Origin: JAJYRX01 sp041655275
GTDB lineage: Bacteria; Pseudomonadota; Gammaproteobacteria; Burkholderiales; Burkholderiaceae_B
Direction: 5' to 3'
Assembly (NCBI GenBank): GCA_041655275.1
Contig: JBBAFU010000018.1
Coordinates: forward strand, 1-38,562
DNA: 38,562 nt
In this document: positions 1-8,806 of the stretch, piece after piece
Position numbering within the stretch: the first letter of the stretch is position 1
How the letters are laid out: every line of letters starts with the position of its first letter
Translations under genes and position numbers: made by a program
The notes under the pieces: generated by a model
The model's database searches: none
What the model was told of the DNA's origin: nothing
Seen by the model: the letters and a program-made list of their open reading frames with translations, nothing else

Positions 1-45
1 GATCACCAGACCATGGATGCCTACGATAGAATCGAGTGGGGACAT
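1..45 (-). CDS. Partial 5' end of an unidentified gene, divergent from the ArsR regulator
   Basis: Reading leftwards, a GGAGG ribosome binding site (about positions 61-57) precedes three in-frame ATGs at 60, 51 and 45. The ATG at 45 has the best spacing (8 bases) and is chosen here. Only 15 codons lie in the window (MSPLDSIVGIHGLVI), so no family can be assigned. Its head-to-head position with an ArsR-type regulator makes it the likely main target of that regulator. Such regulators often sit beside metal, arsenite, sulfur or thiol transport genes, but nothing visible decides between these. Confidence 0.45.
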   Translation of the reverse strand, partial: MSPLDSIVGIHGLVI

Positions 46-159
46 CGGCATAACCTCCATTGAACCTGTTTCGTCGAAAAAACAAGTTTAATGATTGCCG
101 CTGTCCCCCTTTAACGATGAAGAGCCCGCTTTTGTCACCCTGACCCGTTCTGCCGGGGC

Positions 160-240
160 AAGTGCATACCATCAATATAAAAACTTCTTGTATTATTTTA
201 TCCAAAGATTTAGGGACTAATATCGGTAAATCCTCCTTGC
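160..240. promoter_or_regulatory. AT-rich divergent control region upstream of arsR-type gene
   Basis: This stretch is strikingly AT-rich compared with its surroundings and lies between the two divergent genes, where promoters and the operator of an autoregulated ArsR repressor would be expected. I could not find a convincing 12-2-12 ArsR operator palindrome by eye, so the call rests on base composition and position only. Confidence 0.3.
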
Positions 241-301
241 AGGTTGAGCCGCAATCAACCATAATCCACAGCCATGGAAAACTGCACAGGTACGGACTAC
301 C

Positions 302-598
302 ATGGAACATGACGTCGTCGCAGCACGCCTGGCGGAGCTGGGAAACCCGCATCGTCTGGCGGTGTATCGCTTTCTGGTAAAGAACGGCCACGAAGGCGCG
401 ACAGTCGGCCAGGTACAGCAAGCCGTGGGCCTTGCCGGTTCCACACTGTCTCACCATCTGAGCCGCATGGCCAAGGTGGGCCTCATACAGCAGAACAAAG
501 TCGGGCGCACCATCATCTGCACGCCCGCCTACGCCCATCTTCGGCATCTGATCAGGTTTCTTGAAACAGAATGTTGCGAAAATACGCCACACGCTTGA
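302..598 (+). CDS. ArsR/SmtB-family winged-helix transcriptional regulator
   Basis: This 98-residue protein has the size and layout of ArsR-family repressors: an N-terminal helix with the GNPHRLAVYRFL segment, then the recognition helix-turn-helix around residues 38-60 (VGQVQQAVGLAGSTLSHHLS), then the beta-wing (GLIQQNKVGRTIICTP). It should bind DNA as a dimer and release it on binding an effector. The helix-5 tail carries a Cys-Cys pair (ETECCEN) that could bind a thiophilic metal or act as a thiol switch; this is inference. Its partner is most likely the truncated gene to the left, although the P-type ATPase 160 bases downstream is also in the same direction. The ribosome binding site is weak. 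Confidence 0.85.
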   Translation: MEHDVVAARLAELGNPHRLAVYRFLVKNGHEGATVGQVQQAVGLAGSTLSHHLSRMAKVGLIQQNKVGRTIICTPAYAHLRHLIRFLETECCENTPHA

Positions 599-757
599 CG
601 TTCTCGATCCACTGAATACAATCTCGCTCATCAAGGGGAGTAGCTTCACCCGCTTCGGTATCGTCATCACGGAAGGCCTGTCAGCCTGCGCCTTCCCGGT
701 GCCGAAGGCAGTGCACAACAGCACTGCAAGCGAGACCTTGCCCAGGGGGCAAGGTCC

Positions 758-3478
758 GTGCACAGCAGCAGCATTCACAGTCCAGGCCACCCGGGAACAG
801 GCCCACTTGTTTCCACGGAACCCGTCTTGGACTATCCTCGCCCTTCTCCCGATTCTGCCTGGCATGCCCAATCTGCCGCCGCCCTCTGTGAGACCTTCAC
901 AGTCGCACCCGGCCAGGGTCTGTCCGGCACTGATGCCGCCGCACGCCTGTCCGACTACGGGCTGAACCAACTGGTCGAGCCGCCTGCACGTCCGCTCTGG
1001 AGACGATTTCTGGAGCAATTCCAAAGCGGTCTGGTCATCATTCTCGGCGTGGCAGCGCTGCTGGCCGGCCTGATCGGCGACTTCAAGAATGCCCTGGCCA
1101 TTGTCGTCGTCATCCTGCTCAACGCCGCGCTGGGTTTTGCCCAGGAGCGTCGCGCAGAACACGCACTGGCCGCCCTGGGCCGCATGCTGGCACCAACCGC
1201 GCGCGTTCGCCGGGACGGCGCTACGCAAGTTGTCGCCGCCAACACCCTTGTGCCCGGAGACATCATCCTGCTGGAAGCCGGCGATCGTGTACCGGCCGAC
1301 GCGCGCATCCTGCAGGCTCACGATGCACAAGCTGCGGAAGCCGCCCTGAGCGGTGAATCCCAACCTTCGGAAAAAACGGCCGACACCGTAGCGGCAGACG
1401 CGGCGCTGGCCGAGCGCCACTGTCTTGTATTCATGAACACGATGATCACGCGCGGGCGCATCGAAGCCGTCGTCGTTGCAACCGGAATGCAGACGGAAAT
1501 GGGTCGTGTGGCCGGCCTGCTTGCCCAGACTCGCGACGCAGCCACCCCGCTGCAGCGCCAGCTCGACACCCTGGGACGACGCCTCGCCCTGCTCACGTCA
1601 GCGATTGTCGGCCTGATCTTCATTGCCGGGCTGCTTCGCGGCGACGATGTGATCAGTACCGCCATGACCGCCATCGCCCTGGCCGTTGCGGCCATCCCCG
1701 AAGGCCTGCCGGCGGTTGTCACCGTCACCCTCGCCCTGGGCATGCATCGCATGGCTCGCCGCCACGTCATCGTGCGCAAGATGGCCGCAGTGGAAACCCT
1801 GGGTTGCACCACCGTCATCTGCTCGGACAAGACGGGCACGCTGACGCTCAACCGCATGACGGCACGCCGAATGCTGGTACATGGACAAATCCTCGACCTG
1901 AGCGGAGAGGATCTGACACCAGGGCTGCGCCCCGCGCTGCTGCCGGCGGCGCTGTGTGCCGATGCCCGCCTCGATCGCAATGGCGGCGTCATTGGCGACC
2001 CAACGGAAGGTGCGCTGCTTGCGCTGGCGATGCGCGCAGGCATCGACGTCGATGCCGAGAATGCACGCACGCCACGGCTGGCCGAGCTGCCCTTCGATGC
2101 CACACGACGCCTCATGGCCACGTTTCATGCGGACGGCGACGCCGTGCAGATCTGGATCAAGGGTGCGCCCGATGCGTTGGCGGGACACGCCACCCGCATC
2201 CTTGAAGCCGGTGGGCTGCATGCCATGGACTCCGAACGCCGCGACGCCCTGCTGACAGCAAACCAGAACCTTGCGGCTGAAGGTATGCGCGTGCTGGCAC
2301 TGGCGGGACGACGCATTCCGGCAGCAAGCTTCGACACAACCACCGATCTCCTGTCATGGATGGACGCGCTCGACATGCTTGCATTGGTGGCCATCATGGA
2401 TCCGCCGCGACCCGAGGCGCGAGCCTCTATCGCCCAGTGCCAGGCGGCCGGGATACAGGTGAAGATGATTACCGGTGATCATCCCGTCACTGCCGCTGCC
2501 ATTGCCCGCGAGCTGGGTCTGGTGGGCGAAGTGCATGAAGGCCGGGCGCTTGACGGGCTCGATGACGCCGCTCTGGCGGCCCTGGTTGAGCGCAGCGCCG
2601 TACTTGCGCGCGTTGCGCCCGAGCACAAGCTGCGCATCGTGCAGGCATTGCAAAGCCGGGGGCATGTGGTCGCCATGACGGGAGATGGTGTCAACGATGC
2701 GCCGGCACTGCGTCATGCCGATATCGGCGTGGCCATGGGCATCAACGGCACGGAAGTCTCGCGTCAGGCGGCCAGCATGGTACTGGCCGACGATAATTTT
2801 GCGTCCATCGTGGGCGCTGTGCGGGAAGGCCGCAAGCTCTACGAGAACATCATCAAGTTCGTGCGCTTCCAGTTATCGACCAACATCGGCGCCCTGCTGG
2901 CCGTGGCGGGTGCGCCCCTGATCGGCCTGGGCAGCCCTTTCACGCCCGTGCAGATCCTGTGGGTCAACATCATCATGGACGGCCCGCCGGCCATGACCCT
3001 GGCTCTGGAGCAGGCCCGGCCCGGCATCATGCAGGAGCCGCCGCGCAGCAGCGGCGACGCCATACTGAACAATCGCCGTCTGGGGCAGATCACACTCACG
3101 GGACTCGCCATGGCGCTGGGCACGCTCGGCATCTTTGCCTGGGCCATGGCAGGCGGCAACGCGCGATACGCCGGCACGATGGCCTTCACGACCTTCGTAC
3201 TGTTCCAGTTCTTCAACCTGTTCAACGTGCGCAGCGCCGGGCACACTGTCTTCAGCCGCCGGTTCTTCAGCAACGGCAAGCTCTGGCTGGCCCTGGCAAG
3301 CGTGATTGCCCTGCAGATACTCGCCGTACACTGGGGGCCGGCGCAGGCAATTTTCGACACCACCACCCTTACGTATAGCGACTGGGGGCTGGCCAGCGCC
3401 GTGGCCAGTAGCGCCCTGATTCTGGAAGAGGCACGCAAATGGCTTGCACGGCGCCTGCAAAAGACGCGCGGACGTTGA
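758..3478 (+). CDS. P2A-type cation-transporting ATPase (Ca2+/Mn2+-like)
   Basis: 906 residues from a GTG with AAGG/GGGGG just upstream; no closer ATG is in frame, but the first ~30 residues look non-conserved, so the true start is uncertain. P-type ATPase hallmarks are all present: the PEGLP motif in M4, the phosphorylation motif DKTGTLT with Asp357, TGDHPV, and the hinge TGDGVNDAP. It should be an inner-membrane ATP-driven cation pump. By alignment from memory with SERCA, the M5 Glu of Ca2+ site I is Ala here (STNIGALLAV) and M6 reads NIIMDG, so only one transport site is likely, as in PMR1-type pumps. The substrate is therefore inferred as Ca2+ or Mn2+, not proven. It converges on tehB with an 11-base gap. 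Confidence 0.9.
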   Translation: MHSSSIHSPGHPGTGPLVSTEPVLDYPRPSPDSAWHAQSAAALCETFTVAPGQGLSGTDAAARLSDYGLNQLVEPPARPLWRRFLEQFQSGLVIILGVAALLAGLIGDFKNALAIVVVILLNAALGFAQERRAEHALAALGRMLAPTARVRRDGATQVVAANTLVPGDIILLEAGDRVPADARILQAHDAQAAEAALSGESQPSEKTADTVAADAALAERHCLVFMNTMITRGRIEAVVVATGMQTEMGRVAGLLAQTRDAATPLQRQLDTLGRRLALLTSAIVGLIFIAGLLRGDDVISTAMTAIALAVAAIPEGLPAVVTVTLALGMHRMARRHVIVRKMAAVETLGCTTVICSDKTGTLTLNRMTARRMLVHGQILDLSGEDLTPGLRPALLPAALCADARLDRNGGVIGDPTEGALLALAMRAGIDVDAENARTPRLAELPFDATRRLMATFHADGDAVQIWIKGAPDALAGHATRILEAGGLHAMDSERRDALLTANQNLAAEGMRVLALAGRRIPAASFDTTTDLLSWMDALDMLALVAIMDPPRPEARASIAQCQAAGIQVKMITGDHPVTAAAIARELGLVGEVHEGRALDGLDDAALAALVERSAVLARVAPEHKLRIVQALQSRGHVVAMTGDGVNDAPALRHADIGVAMGINGTEVSRQAASMVLADDNFASIVGAVREGRKLYENIIKFVRFQLSTNIGALLAVAGAPLIGLGSPFTPVQILWVNIIMDGPPAMTLALEQARPGIMQEPPRSSGDAILNNRRLGQITLTGLAMALGTLGIFAWAMAGGNARYAGTMAFTTFVLFQFFNLFNVRSAGHTVFSRRFFSNGKLWLALASVIALQILAVHWGPAQAIFDTTTLTYSDWGLASAVASSALILEEARKWLARRLQKTRGR

Positions 3479-3489
3479 AGCGGCCGGCC

Positions 3490-4059
3490 TCAATCCACCG
3501 GCTTGCGCGCCAGCATGGTCGCAAACTGCAGGCGCGCGCCATTGTGCATGGTGCCCACATCCTCGTTGTATTTCACCAGCGCCCAGCCCTCGTAGGCCTG
3601 GCTCAGCTCGCCGGTATTCAGCGTGAAAGGAAAGCCGATGGGGCAGGGATGCTCGTCCGTATCCATGGCGCAGACGATCAGGTTGTACCCTCCGGCACGG
3701 GTACGCTGCTGCATGTCGGCCAGCACGGCATCGACGTTGCCCGGCTGGAGGAACATGAGCGTCACAGTGCAGACGATGAAGTCATAGTCGGCGTCCAGGC
3801 TTGCCTCATTGATGTCGTAGCGGCGGGCCTGGATATTGTCCAGCCCCTCGCGGTCGACAATGGATTGCAGCATGGCGATGGCATCGGGGTTGTGATCGAC
3901 GGCGGTGACCCGGAAGCCGTGCTGGGCAAGGTACAGGGCATTGCGCCCGCCCGAGCAGCCCATGTCGAGCACATCGCCCGGCGCAACGATGCTGCAGGCC
4001 TCCACCACTTCGCTGTGTGCGGGATTCAAGCCATAAACACTGTTCAAGTCGGCTGACAT
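3490..4059 (-). CDS. tehB: TehB-like SAM-dependent methyltransferase (tellurite resistance)
   Basis: 189 residues that follow the TehB family closely: the SAM-binding motif VLDMGCSGGRNALYLAQ, the segment GYNLIVCAMDTDEHPCP, and the C-terminal EGWALVKYNEDVG and FATMLARK. TehB methylates tellurite, selenite and related oxyanions using S-adenosylmethionine in the cytoplasm. The reading frame can be extended upstream to a TTG at 4074, but the ATG at 4059 has a GGAG nine bases upstream and matches the family N-terminus, so it is chosen. No tehA membrane partner is nearby; a stand-alone TehB may have a broader detoxification role. The gene lies between the P-type ATPase (convergent) and the ClC channel (same strand, 62 bases away). 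Confidence 0.9.
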   Translation of the reverse strand: MSADLNSVYGLNPAHSEVVEACSIVAPGDVLDMGCSGGRNALYLAQHGFRVTAVDHNPDAIAMLQSIVDREGLDNIQARRYDINEASLDADYDFIVCTVTLMFLQPGNVDAVLADMQQRTRAGGYNLIVCAMDTDEHPCPIGFPFTLNTGELSQAYEGWALVKYNEDVGTMHNGARLQFATMLARKPVD

Positions 4060-4121
4060 GCAGACATTCTCCAAATGTGATCAAAAAAGCGTTGAACCGG
4101 CAACCCGCCCCCGCAGACTGC

Positions 4122-5498
4122 CTAGCGGCGCCGCCACTTCGAGCGCAGGCGACGCCAGTCAAACCGGCGCCACCAGCGCAACAGGCTGTAGGACAGATAG
4201 ATCTTTTCCTGTCCCAGCGGCATGTCGGGGCGCACATGCATCCAGGACGACTTCGGATAGGCTACCAGCTGATCGGGATAGACGCTGCGATGGCCCACCA
4301 TCAGATAGGCCGCAATGCCGGCACCCGCTACATAGGTAACGCCCAGGGAGCCCTCGAACAGCTCCACCCCCATCAGAATGGCGGCAATCGGCGTGTTCGA
4401 GGCGGCCGCCACGACGCAGACCAGACCGATGGCAGCCCCCAGCGACGGCGGAATGCCCAGCAGCGGCGCAAAGGCATTGCCGGCTACTGCACCGATGACC
4501 AGCTGCGGCGTGGCGATACCCGCATAGAATCCGGACCCAAGGGTAATAGCCACAGCCAGAATCTTCCAGAGAAACCCGTGCAGGGGCATGGCCTCTCCAT
4601 TCAGGGCGCGCTCGAGCAGTGGCAGGCTCAGCCCGAGGTAGTCGCGCGGCATCACCACCAGCAGCGCAGCCAGCAGCAGGCCGCCCATGACGGGCATCAG
4701 GGGCGGCCACAGGCCAAAGCGCGCGCGCATGCGCGCAAAGCCACGCTGTATCCCCGCCGTCAGATCGACAAACAGCCAGGCCGCCATTCCGCATAGCAAC
4801 CCCAGCAGCACCGTCTTCAGGAACAACACCTGGGAGAAGGCCGGCACATCAAAAATCTGATAGAAAATATAAGGCACACCCCACCACTGGCTTACCTGAA
4901 AAGAGACAATGCCCGCCACGATGGCGGGAAACAGGAAATCGTGCCGGATACGGCCTATGGCCAGCACTTCCACGCCATAGATGGCACCCGCCAGCGGTGT
5001 GCCGAAGACTGAAGCAAAACCGGCACTCACCCCGCAGGCGACCAGGCGCTTCTGCAACTCGTCATTCAGCCGGAATCCGCGCCCGATGGCCGAGGCGAGC
5101 GACGCCCCGATATGCGAACACGGCCCTTCCTTGCCCGCCGAACCGCCGCTGGCCAGGGTGATGATGGCAGCGACCGGCTTGATGGCGAAGGTGGCGAAAG
5201 GCATGCGACCCGACTGGCGGTGCACGGCCTCGATGACGGAATCCCGCAATCCGCTGTGATTCAGCTGATAACCGTAGAACATCAGCAGCCCATTAAGCAG
5301 GCCACCCAGCGGCAGCAACACCAGTACCAGCCATTGCGGCGCCAGCGCCGTCTGATCCATGGAAAAGAACAGCGCCAGCAGAAACCAGCCCGCCCCCGTA
5401 CCCACTACCAGACCGACGAGCGTTGCCAGCACCAGCCACTGCAGGACAGTGGCCAGCATGACCAGGGCTTCGGTGTAAGGGAGACGGCGCAGCGACAT
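4122..5498 (-). CDS. ClC-family chloride channel or Cl-/H+ antiporter
   Basis: 458 residues, almost entirely hydrophobic helices, typical length for a bacterial ClC without CBS domains. The selectivity-filter motif of helix F is GKEGP with the gating glutamate at residue 124. The helix N motif (GGxFxPxLxxGA in the family) appears as GSGFYAGIATPQLVIGA, where the usual Phe-Ala-Pro stretch is altered. It should work as a homodimer in the inner membrane, moving chloride or a related anion. The C-terminus is Arg/Trp-rich (about 15 residues). No good Shine-Dalgarno sequence precedes the ATG. The divergent neighbour starts 56 bases away. The exact ion (Cl-, F-, NO3-) cannot be told from sequence alone. 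Confidence 0.88.
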   Translation of the reverse strand: MSLRRLPYTEALVMLATVLQWLVLATLVGLVVGTGAGWFLLALFFSMDQTALAPQWLVLVLLPLGGLLNGLLMFYGYQLNHSGLRDSVIEAVHRQSGRMPFATFAIKPVAAIITLASGGSAGKEGPCSHIGASLASAIGRGFRLNDELQKRLVACGVSAGFASVFGTPLAGAIYGVEVLAIGRIRHDFLFPAIVAGIVSFQVSQWWGVPYIFYQIFDVPAFSQVLFLKTVLLGLLCGMAAWLFVDLTAGIQRGFARMRARFGLWPPLMPVMGGLLLAALLVVMPRDYLGLSLPLLERALNGEAMPLHGFLWKILAVAITLGSGFYAGIATPQLVIGAVAGNAFAPLLGIPPSLGAAIGLVCVVAAASNTPIAAILMGVELFEGSLGVTYVAGAGIAAYLMVGHRSVYPDQLVAYPKSSWMHVRPDMPLGQEKIYLSYSLLRWWRRFDWRRLRSKWRRR

Positions 5499-5554
5499 CC
5501 TGGTATTTTAAGCAGGGAGAAGCACGTACCGGCAACATTAAAGGAGACCGTGCC

Positions 5555-6334
5555 ATGGCACGCAATACACGTACAAGCCCCCTGCCGGATGGTCTGTACG
5601 ACCAACTGCTTACCGAATCACTCTGGACGCTGCTGCAGCGCGACGAGCTGCGCCAGGCGCACAGCCTGCAGGCCGTCCCGCCCGACGAAACGGCGCAGCG
5701 CCTGAGCGAACACCTGGTGGCGCAGATGGCTGCACTGCTGGACACCCATGTTGCCGACCCTTCGGCGCAGCTGCACTTCATCAACCACGCACTCACTGCC
5801 CTGCGCCGCAAACTCAAGGCGGATCGGGACGCCGCAGATCCCGTCCACACCCCCCTGCAGAGCCTGCTTTCCGTGCACCGGCACCGGCCCGCCGCCGAGC
5901 CGCCGGAAACCGGACTCTCACTGCCCTGGCTGTTCACCGCCGGCAAGGGCTCGCCCTCGCTCCTCACCGAGCTGCGCAAGGAGCTCGCCGCCTGCGATCA
6001 TGCCGACATCCTGGTGAGTTTCATCACCTATTCCGGCGTGCGCAAGCTGCTCGACATCCTGAAAAGTGCTACGGTCGGCGCACGCGGCTGCATGCCAAGG
6101 CGTGGATGTTCCAGCGTCGCTCGGGTTTCGGCACCGCTTATGTGGGCAGCGCGAACCTGTCCGGCGCCGCCCTGGCGGGCGGACTGGAATGGACACTCAA
6201 GTTCACCCAGCACAGCCAGGCCGACCTGTTCGAGCGCGCTCGCGCCCACTTCGAAACGCTGTGGGAAGACCCGGAGTTCCAGCGCTACGAGCCGCAGAAC
6301 GAACAGCATCGCATCGCGCTCACGCGCGCACTGA
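5555..6334 (+). pseudogene. N-terminal fragment of a PLD-nuclease/SF2-helicase/DUF3427 gene, out of frame with the rest
   Basis: The frame opens at an ATG with AAAGGAG upstream and encodes the alpha-helical N-terminal part of a PLD-like nuclease domain, ending with family-like ILVSFITYSGVRKLLDILK at about residue 170. After about base 6065 the frame becomes unrelated sequence and ends at 6334. The correct continuation (RRTRLHAKAW, then GSANLS) is in another frame starting near 6076. Family members usually have some 50-60 further residues between these two segments, so an internal deletion of a length not divisible by three removed part of the PLD domain and shifted the frame. This is a degraded 5' part of the gene that continues to 8565. 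Confidence 0.75.
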
Positions 6335-8565
6335 AAGACGAATCCGCATCGGGCGGGCCGGCCCTGCCCACCTGGTTCGAGCTGCGACCCAAGCCCTATC
6401 AGGAGGACATGCTGGACCAACTGCAACACGAGCGCCACCAGGGCCGCCGGCGCAATCTGGTGGTGGCCGCCACCGGTACCGGAAAGACGGTGATAGCGGC
6501 TTTCGACTATCAGCGCATCTGCACACAGACGGGCGGGCAACCCCGGCTGCTGTTCGTGGCGCATCGCGAGGAAATCCTCTGGCAGGCCCTGAACACCTGG
6601 CGCCAGGTCCTGCGCGACAACGAGTTCGGCGAACTGCTCACGGGCCGACACACGCCGCAGCACTACGACCATGTCTTCGCCACCATACAGAGCGTACTTG
6701 CCCGCGATCTGGTCGACCGCATGGGCGCCTCGCACTGGCACATGGTGATCGTCGACGAATGCCATCACATGGCCGCCGCCGGCTTTCACAACTTCGTGAG
6801 CGGCGTCAGTCCCCGCCTCCTGCTGGGCCTCACCGCCACCCCCGAGCGCGGCGATGGCCAGCCCATCCTGGATTATTTCGACAACCGCCCCGATGGGTCG
6901 CCCGCCGTCGAGCTGCGCCTGTGGCACGCCCTGGACCTGCAGCTGCTGTGCCCCTTCGAATACTACGCCTGCGACGACGATACGGACTTCTCCGAAGTGC
7001 CCTGGGACCGGGCCGGCGAACGCACCACCCTGGAAAGGCTTGTGACCGGCAACGACGTGCGCGCGCACCTGATCATCCGCGAGTGGCGGCGCCTTGCCGG
7101 GCAGCCGACGCAAGGCAAGGCGCTGGTGTTCTGCGTATCGGCGGCGCACGCCGAGTTCATGGCAAGAAAGTTCAACGAAGCCGGCATCCCCGCCCAATGC
7201 CTGCTGGGTGAAACACCGCGCGAGATCCGCGAGCGCGCACCCGGCCGGCTGGCGCGCGGCGAGCTGGCCGCCATCGTCACCTGCGATCTCTACAACGAAG
7301 GCGTGGATTTGCCGTATGTAGATACGTTACTACTACTGCGACCCACCCAGAGCCCTGTGCTCTTCCAGCAACAGATCGGGCGCGGGCTGCGGCTTGCACC
7401 CGACAAGCAGAGCTGTCTCGTCCTCGACTTCGTCGGACGCCATCGCCAGGAATTCCGCTTCGACCGCCTGTTCGGCACACTGACGGGCCTGTCCCGACGC
7501 GAACTCATCTCCGCCGTGGAACACGGTTTCTCGGGCCTGCCCCCGGGCTGCCACATCCAGCTGCAACGCCAGACACGCGACCAGGTGCTTGCCAGCGTGC
7601 GCCGGCTTGCGCAACAGAACTGGCGCCGGATGCGCACCGAAATCCAGGCCTATGCCTCGCTTGAAGGGCGCACGGCCCTGGAGTTGAACGACTTCCTGAG
7701 AGATCAGGTCATCGCGCTGGAAGACATCTATCGCCCCAGCGGCCATTCGGGCTGGACCAGGCTGCGCCACGACTCCGGACTACTGCCGACCGCGCCCAGC
7801 GATGACGCACTGTATTTCAGCCGACGCTTTGCCAGCCTGCTGCACATCGACGACCACAAGCGCCTGGACCTGCTTCAGCGCATCTCGACACCTGGCGGAC
7901 ACACCCGGGGGCTGACGCCAGAGGACGAACTTCTGCTGCAGATGCTGGCCTACCAGATTGACGGCCAACACCAACAGACCGGGAGCGGCATCCAGTTCCT
8001 GCAACGCCTGCGTGCCGAACCCGTGGCGCTCGACGAACTGCGCCAGCTCGCCGTCGTCCTGGACACCCGAAATCCACGGGACACCCATGCCATTCCCGGC
8101 CTGGAAGACACACCGCTCGGCCTGCACGCCAGCTACCATATCCGCGAGATCCTCAGCGCCGTCGGCTGGCTCACTGCAGAAAGGCGCACCCCCTTCCAGG
8201 CAGGCGTTCTGCCGCTGGAAGACAAGCACATGGAACTACTGTTTGTGACCCTGGACAAACGCGAGGGCTACCACGAGCGCATCGCCTATCACGACTACGC
8301 CATCAGCCCCGAGCGCTTTCACTGGCAGAGCCAGAATAGCGCCGGCCCGCACACGCGCAGTGGCCGACGCTATCTGGAAAGTCCAGGAAACGGCTGGCAA
8401 TTCCAGCTTTTCGTGCGCACAGCCCCCGCCGAGCCCTATCAGGCCTGCGGCCCCGTCATTCTGGATGACGCCCAGGGCAGCCAGCCCATGAGCATCCACT
8501 GGCGCCTGGAACGCCCACTACCGCCGCGGCTGTTTCAGGCCTATAGCGTGCTGCGGGATGGGTGA
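6106..8565 (+). CDS. SF2 (DEAD/DEAH-like) helicase with DUF3427, remainder of a deleted PLD-helicase gene
   Basis: 819 residues if translation restarts at the ATG at 6106. The same frame is open upstream to at least 6052 and carries the HxK half of a PLD site (LHAKAW) followed by GSANLS. Next come the helicase core with Walker A AATGTGKT, the box DECH, and motif VI QIGRGLR. A long C-terminal DUF3427-type region ends around SPERFHWQSQN. Proteins of this architecture are large nucleic-acid translocases of unproven role, often seen in accessory or defence-related DNA. Here the nuclease domain is broken by a deletion and frameshift, so the whole gene is probably non-functional, or makes only the helicase part. 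An earlier in-frame start without a good ribosome binding site cannot be excluded. Confidence 0.75.
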   Translation: MFQRRSGFGTAYVGSANLSGAALAGGLEWTLKFTQHSQADLFERARAHFETLWEDPEFQRYEPQNEQHRIALTRALKDESASGGPALPTWFELRPKPYQEDMLDQLQHERHQGRRRNLVVAATGTGKTVIAAFDYQRICTQTGGQPRLLFVAHREEILWQALNTWRQVLRDNEFGELLTGRHTPQHYDHVFATIQSVLARDLVDRMGASHWHMVIVDECHHMAAAGFHNFVSGVSPRLLLGLTATPERGDGQPILDYFDNRPDGSPAVELRLWHALDLQLLCPFEYYACDDDTDFSEVPWDRAGERTTLERLVTGNDVRAHLIIREWRRLAGQPTQGKALVFCVSAAHAEFMARKFNEAGIPAQCLLGETPREIRERAPGRLARGELAAIVTCDLYNEGVDLPYVDTLLLLRPTQSPVLFQQQIGRGLRLAPDKQSCLVLDFVGRHRQEFRFDRLFGTLTGLSRRELISAVEHGFSGLPPGCHIQLQRQTRDQVLASVRRLAQQNWRRMRTEIQAYASLEGRTALELNDFLRDQVIALEDIYRPSGHSGWTRLRHDSGLLPTAPSDDALYFSRRFASLLHIDDHKRLDLLQRISTPGGHTRGLTPEDELLLQMLAYQIDGQHQQTGSGIQFLQRLRAEPVALDELRQLAVVLDTRNPRDTHAIPGLEDTPLGLHASYHIREILSAVGWLTAERRTPFQAGVLPLEDKHMELLFVTLDKREGYHERIAYHDYAISPERFHWQSQNSAGPHTRSGRRYLESPGNGWQFQLFVRTAPAEPYQACGPVILDDAQGSQPMSIHWRLERPLPPRLFQAYSVLRDG

Positions 8566-8806
8566 GGTTTGGACAGTTCGACTGCATCCCCCACGAGCTT
8601 GTCCAAGATATGAACAAAGTGCATAAGGTTCATGTTTTAGATCAGTTACGCTTATAGGCGAACTTCAGCTTTGCCTGGAGTTTGTCCAGCACGACATCAA
8701 CATCAATTTCGTCGCATTTGCGATACATTCTAGGTAGGCAGCTAGCTATAGAACCTCTCGGTACCCATGTGTCTGAAACCTAGAATATTGAAAATCAGCC
8801 CCCCAC
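8566..8806. other. Intergenic region with a short minus-strand ORF remnant
   Basis: This 241-base gap contains no convincing gene. On the minus strand, 8728 to 8642 encodes 28 residues (MYRKCDEIDVDVVLDKLQAK, then LKFAYKRN) whose composition looks protein-like, but it has no ribosome binding site and no recognised family. It may be the 3' remnant of a lost gene. No strong hairpin with a T-run was seen that would terminate either flanking gene. Confidence 0.35.

Noticed and set aside
561..965. 134-codon plus-strand frame between arsR and the P-type ATPase
   Set aside because: It overlaps both genes, has no ribosome binding site and no recognisable motifs.
4060..4074. TTG start for tehB
   Set aside because: It would add five residues over the GGAG ribosome binding site; ATG 4059 fits both the spacing and the family N-terminus.
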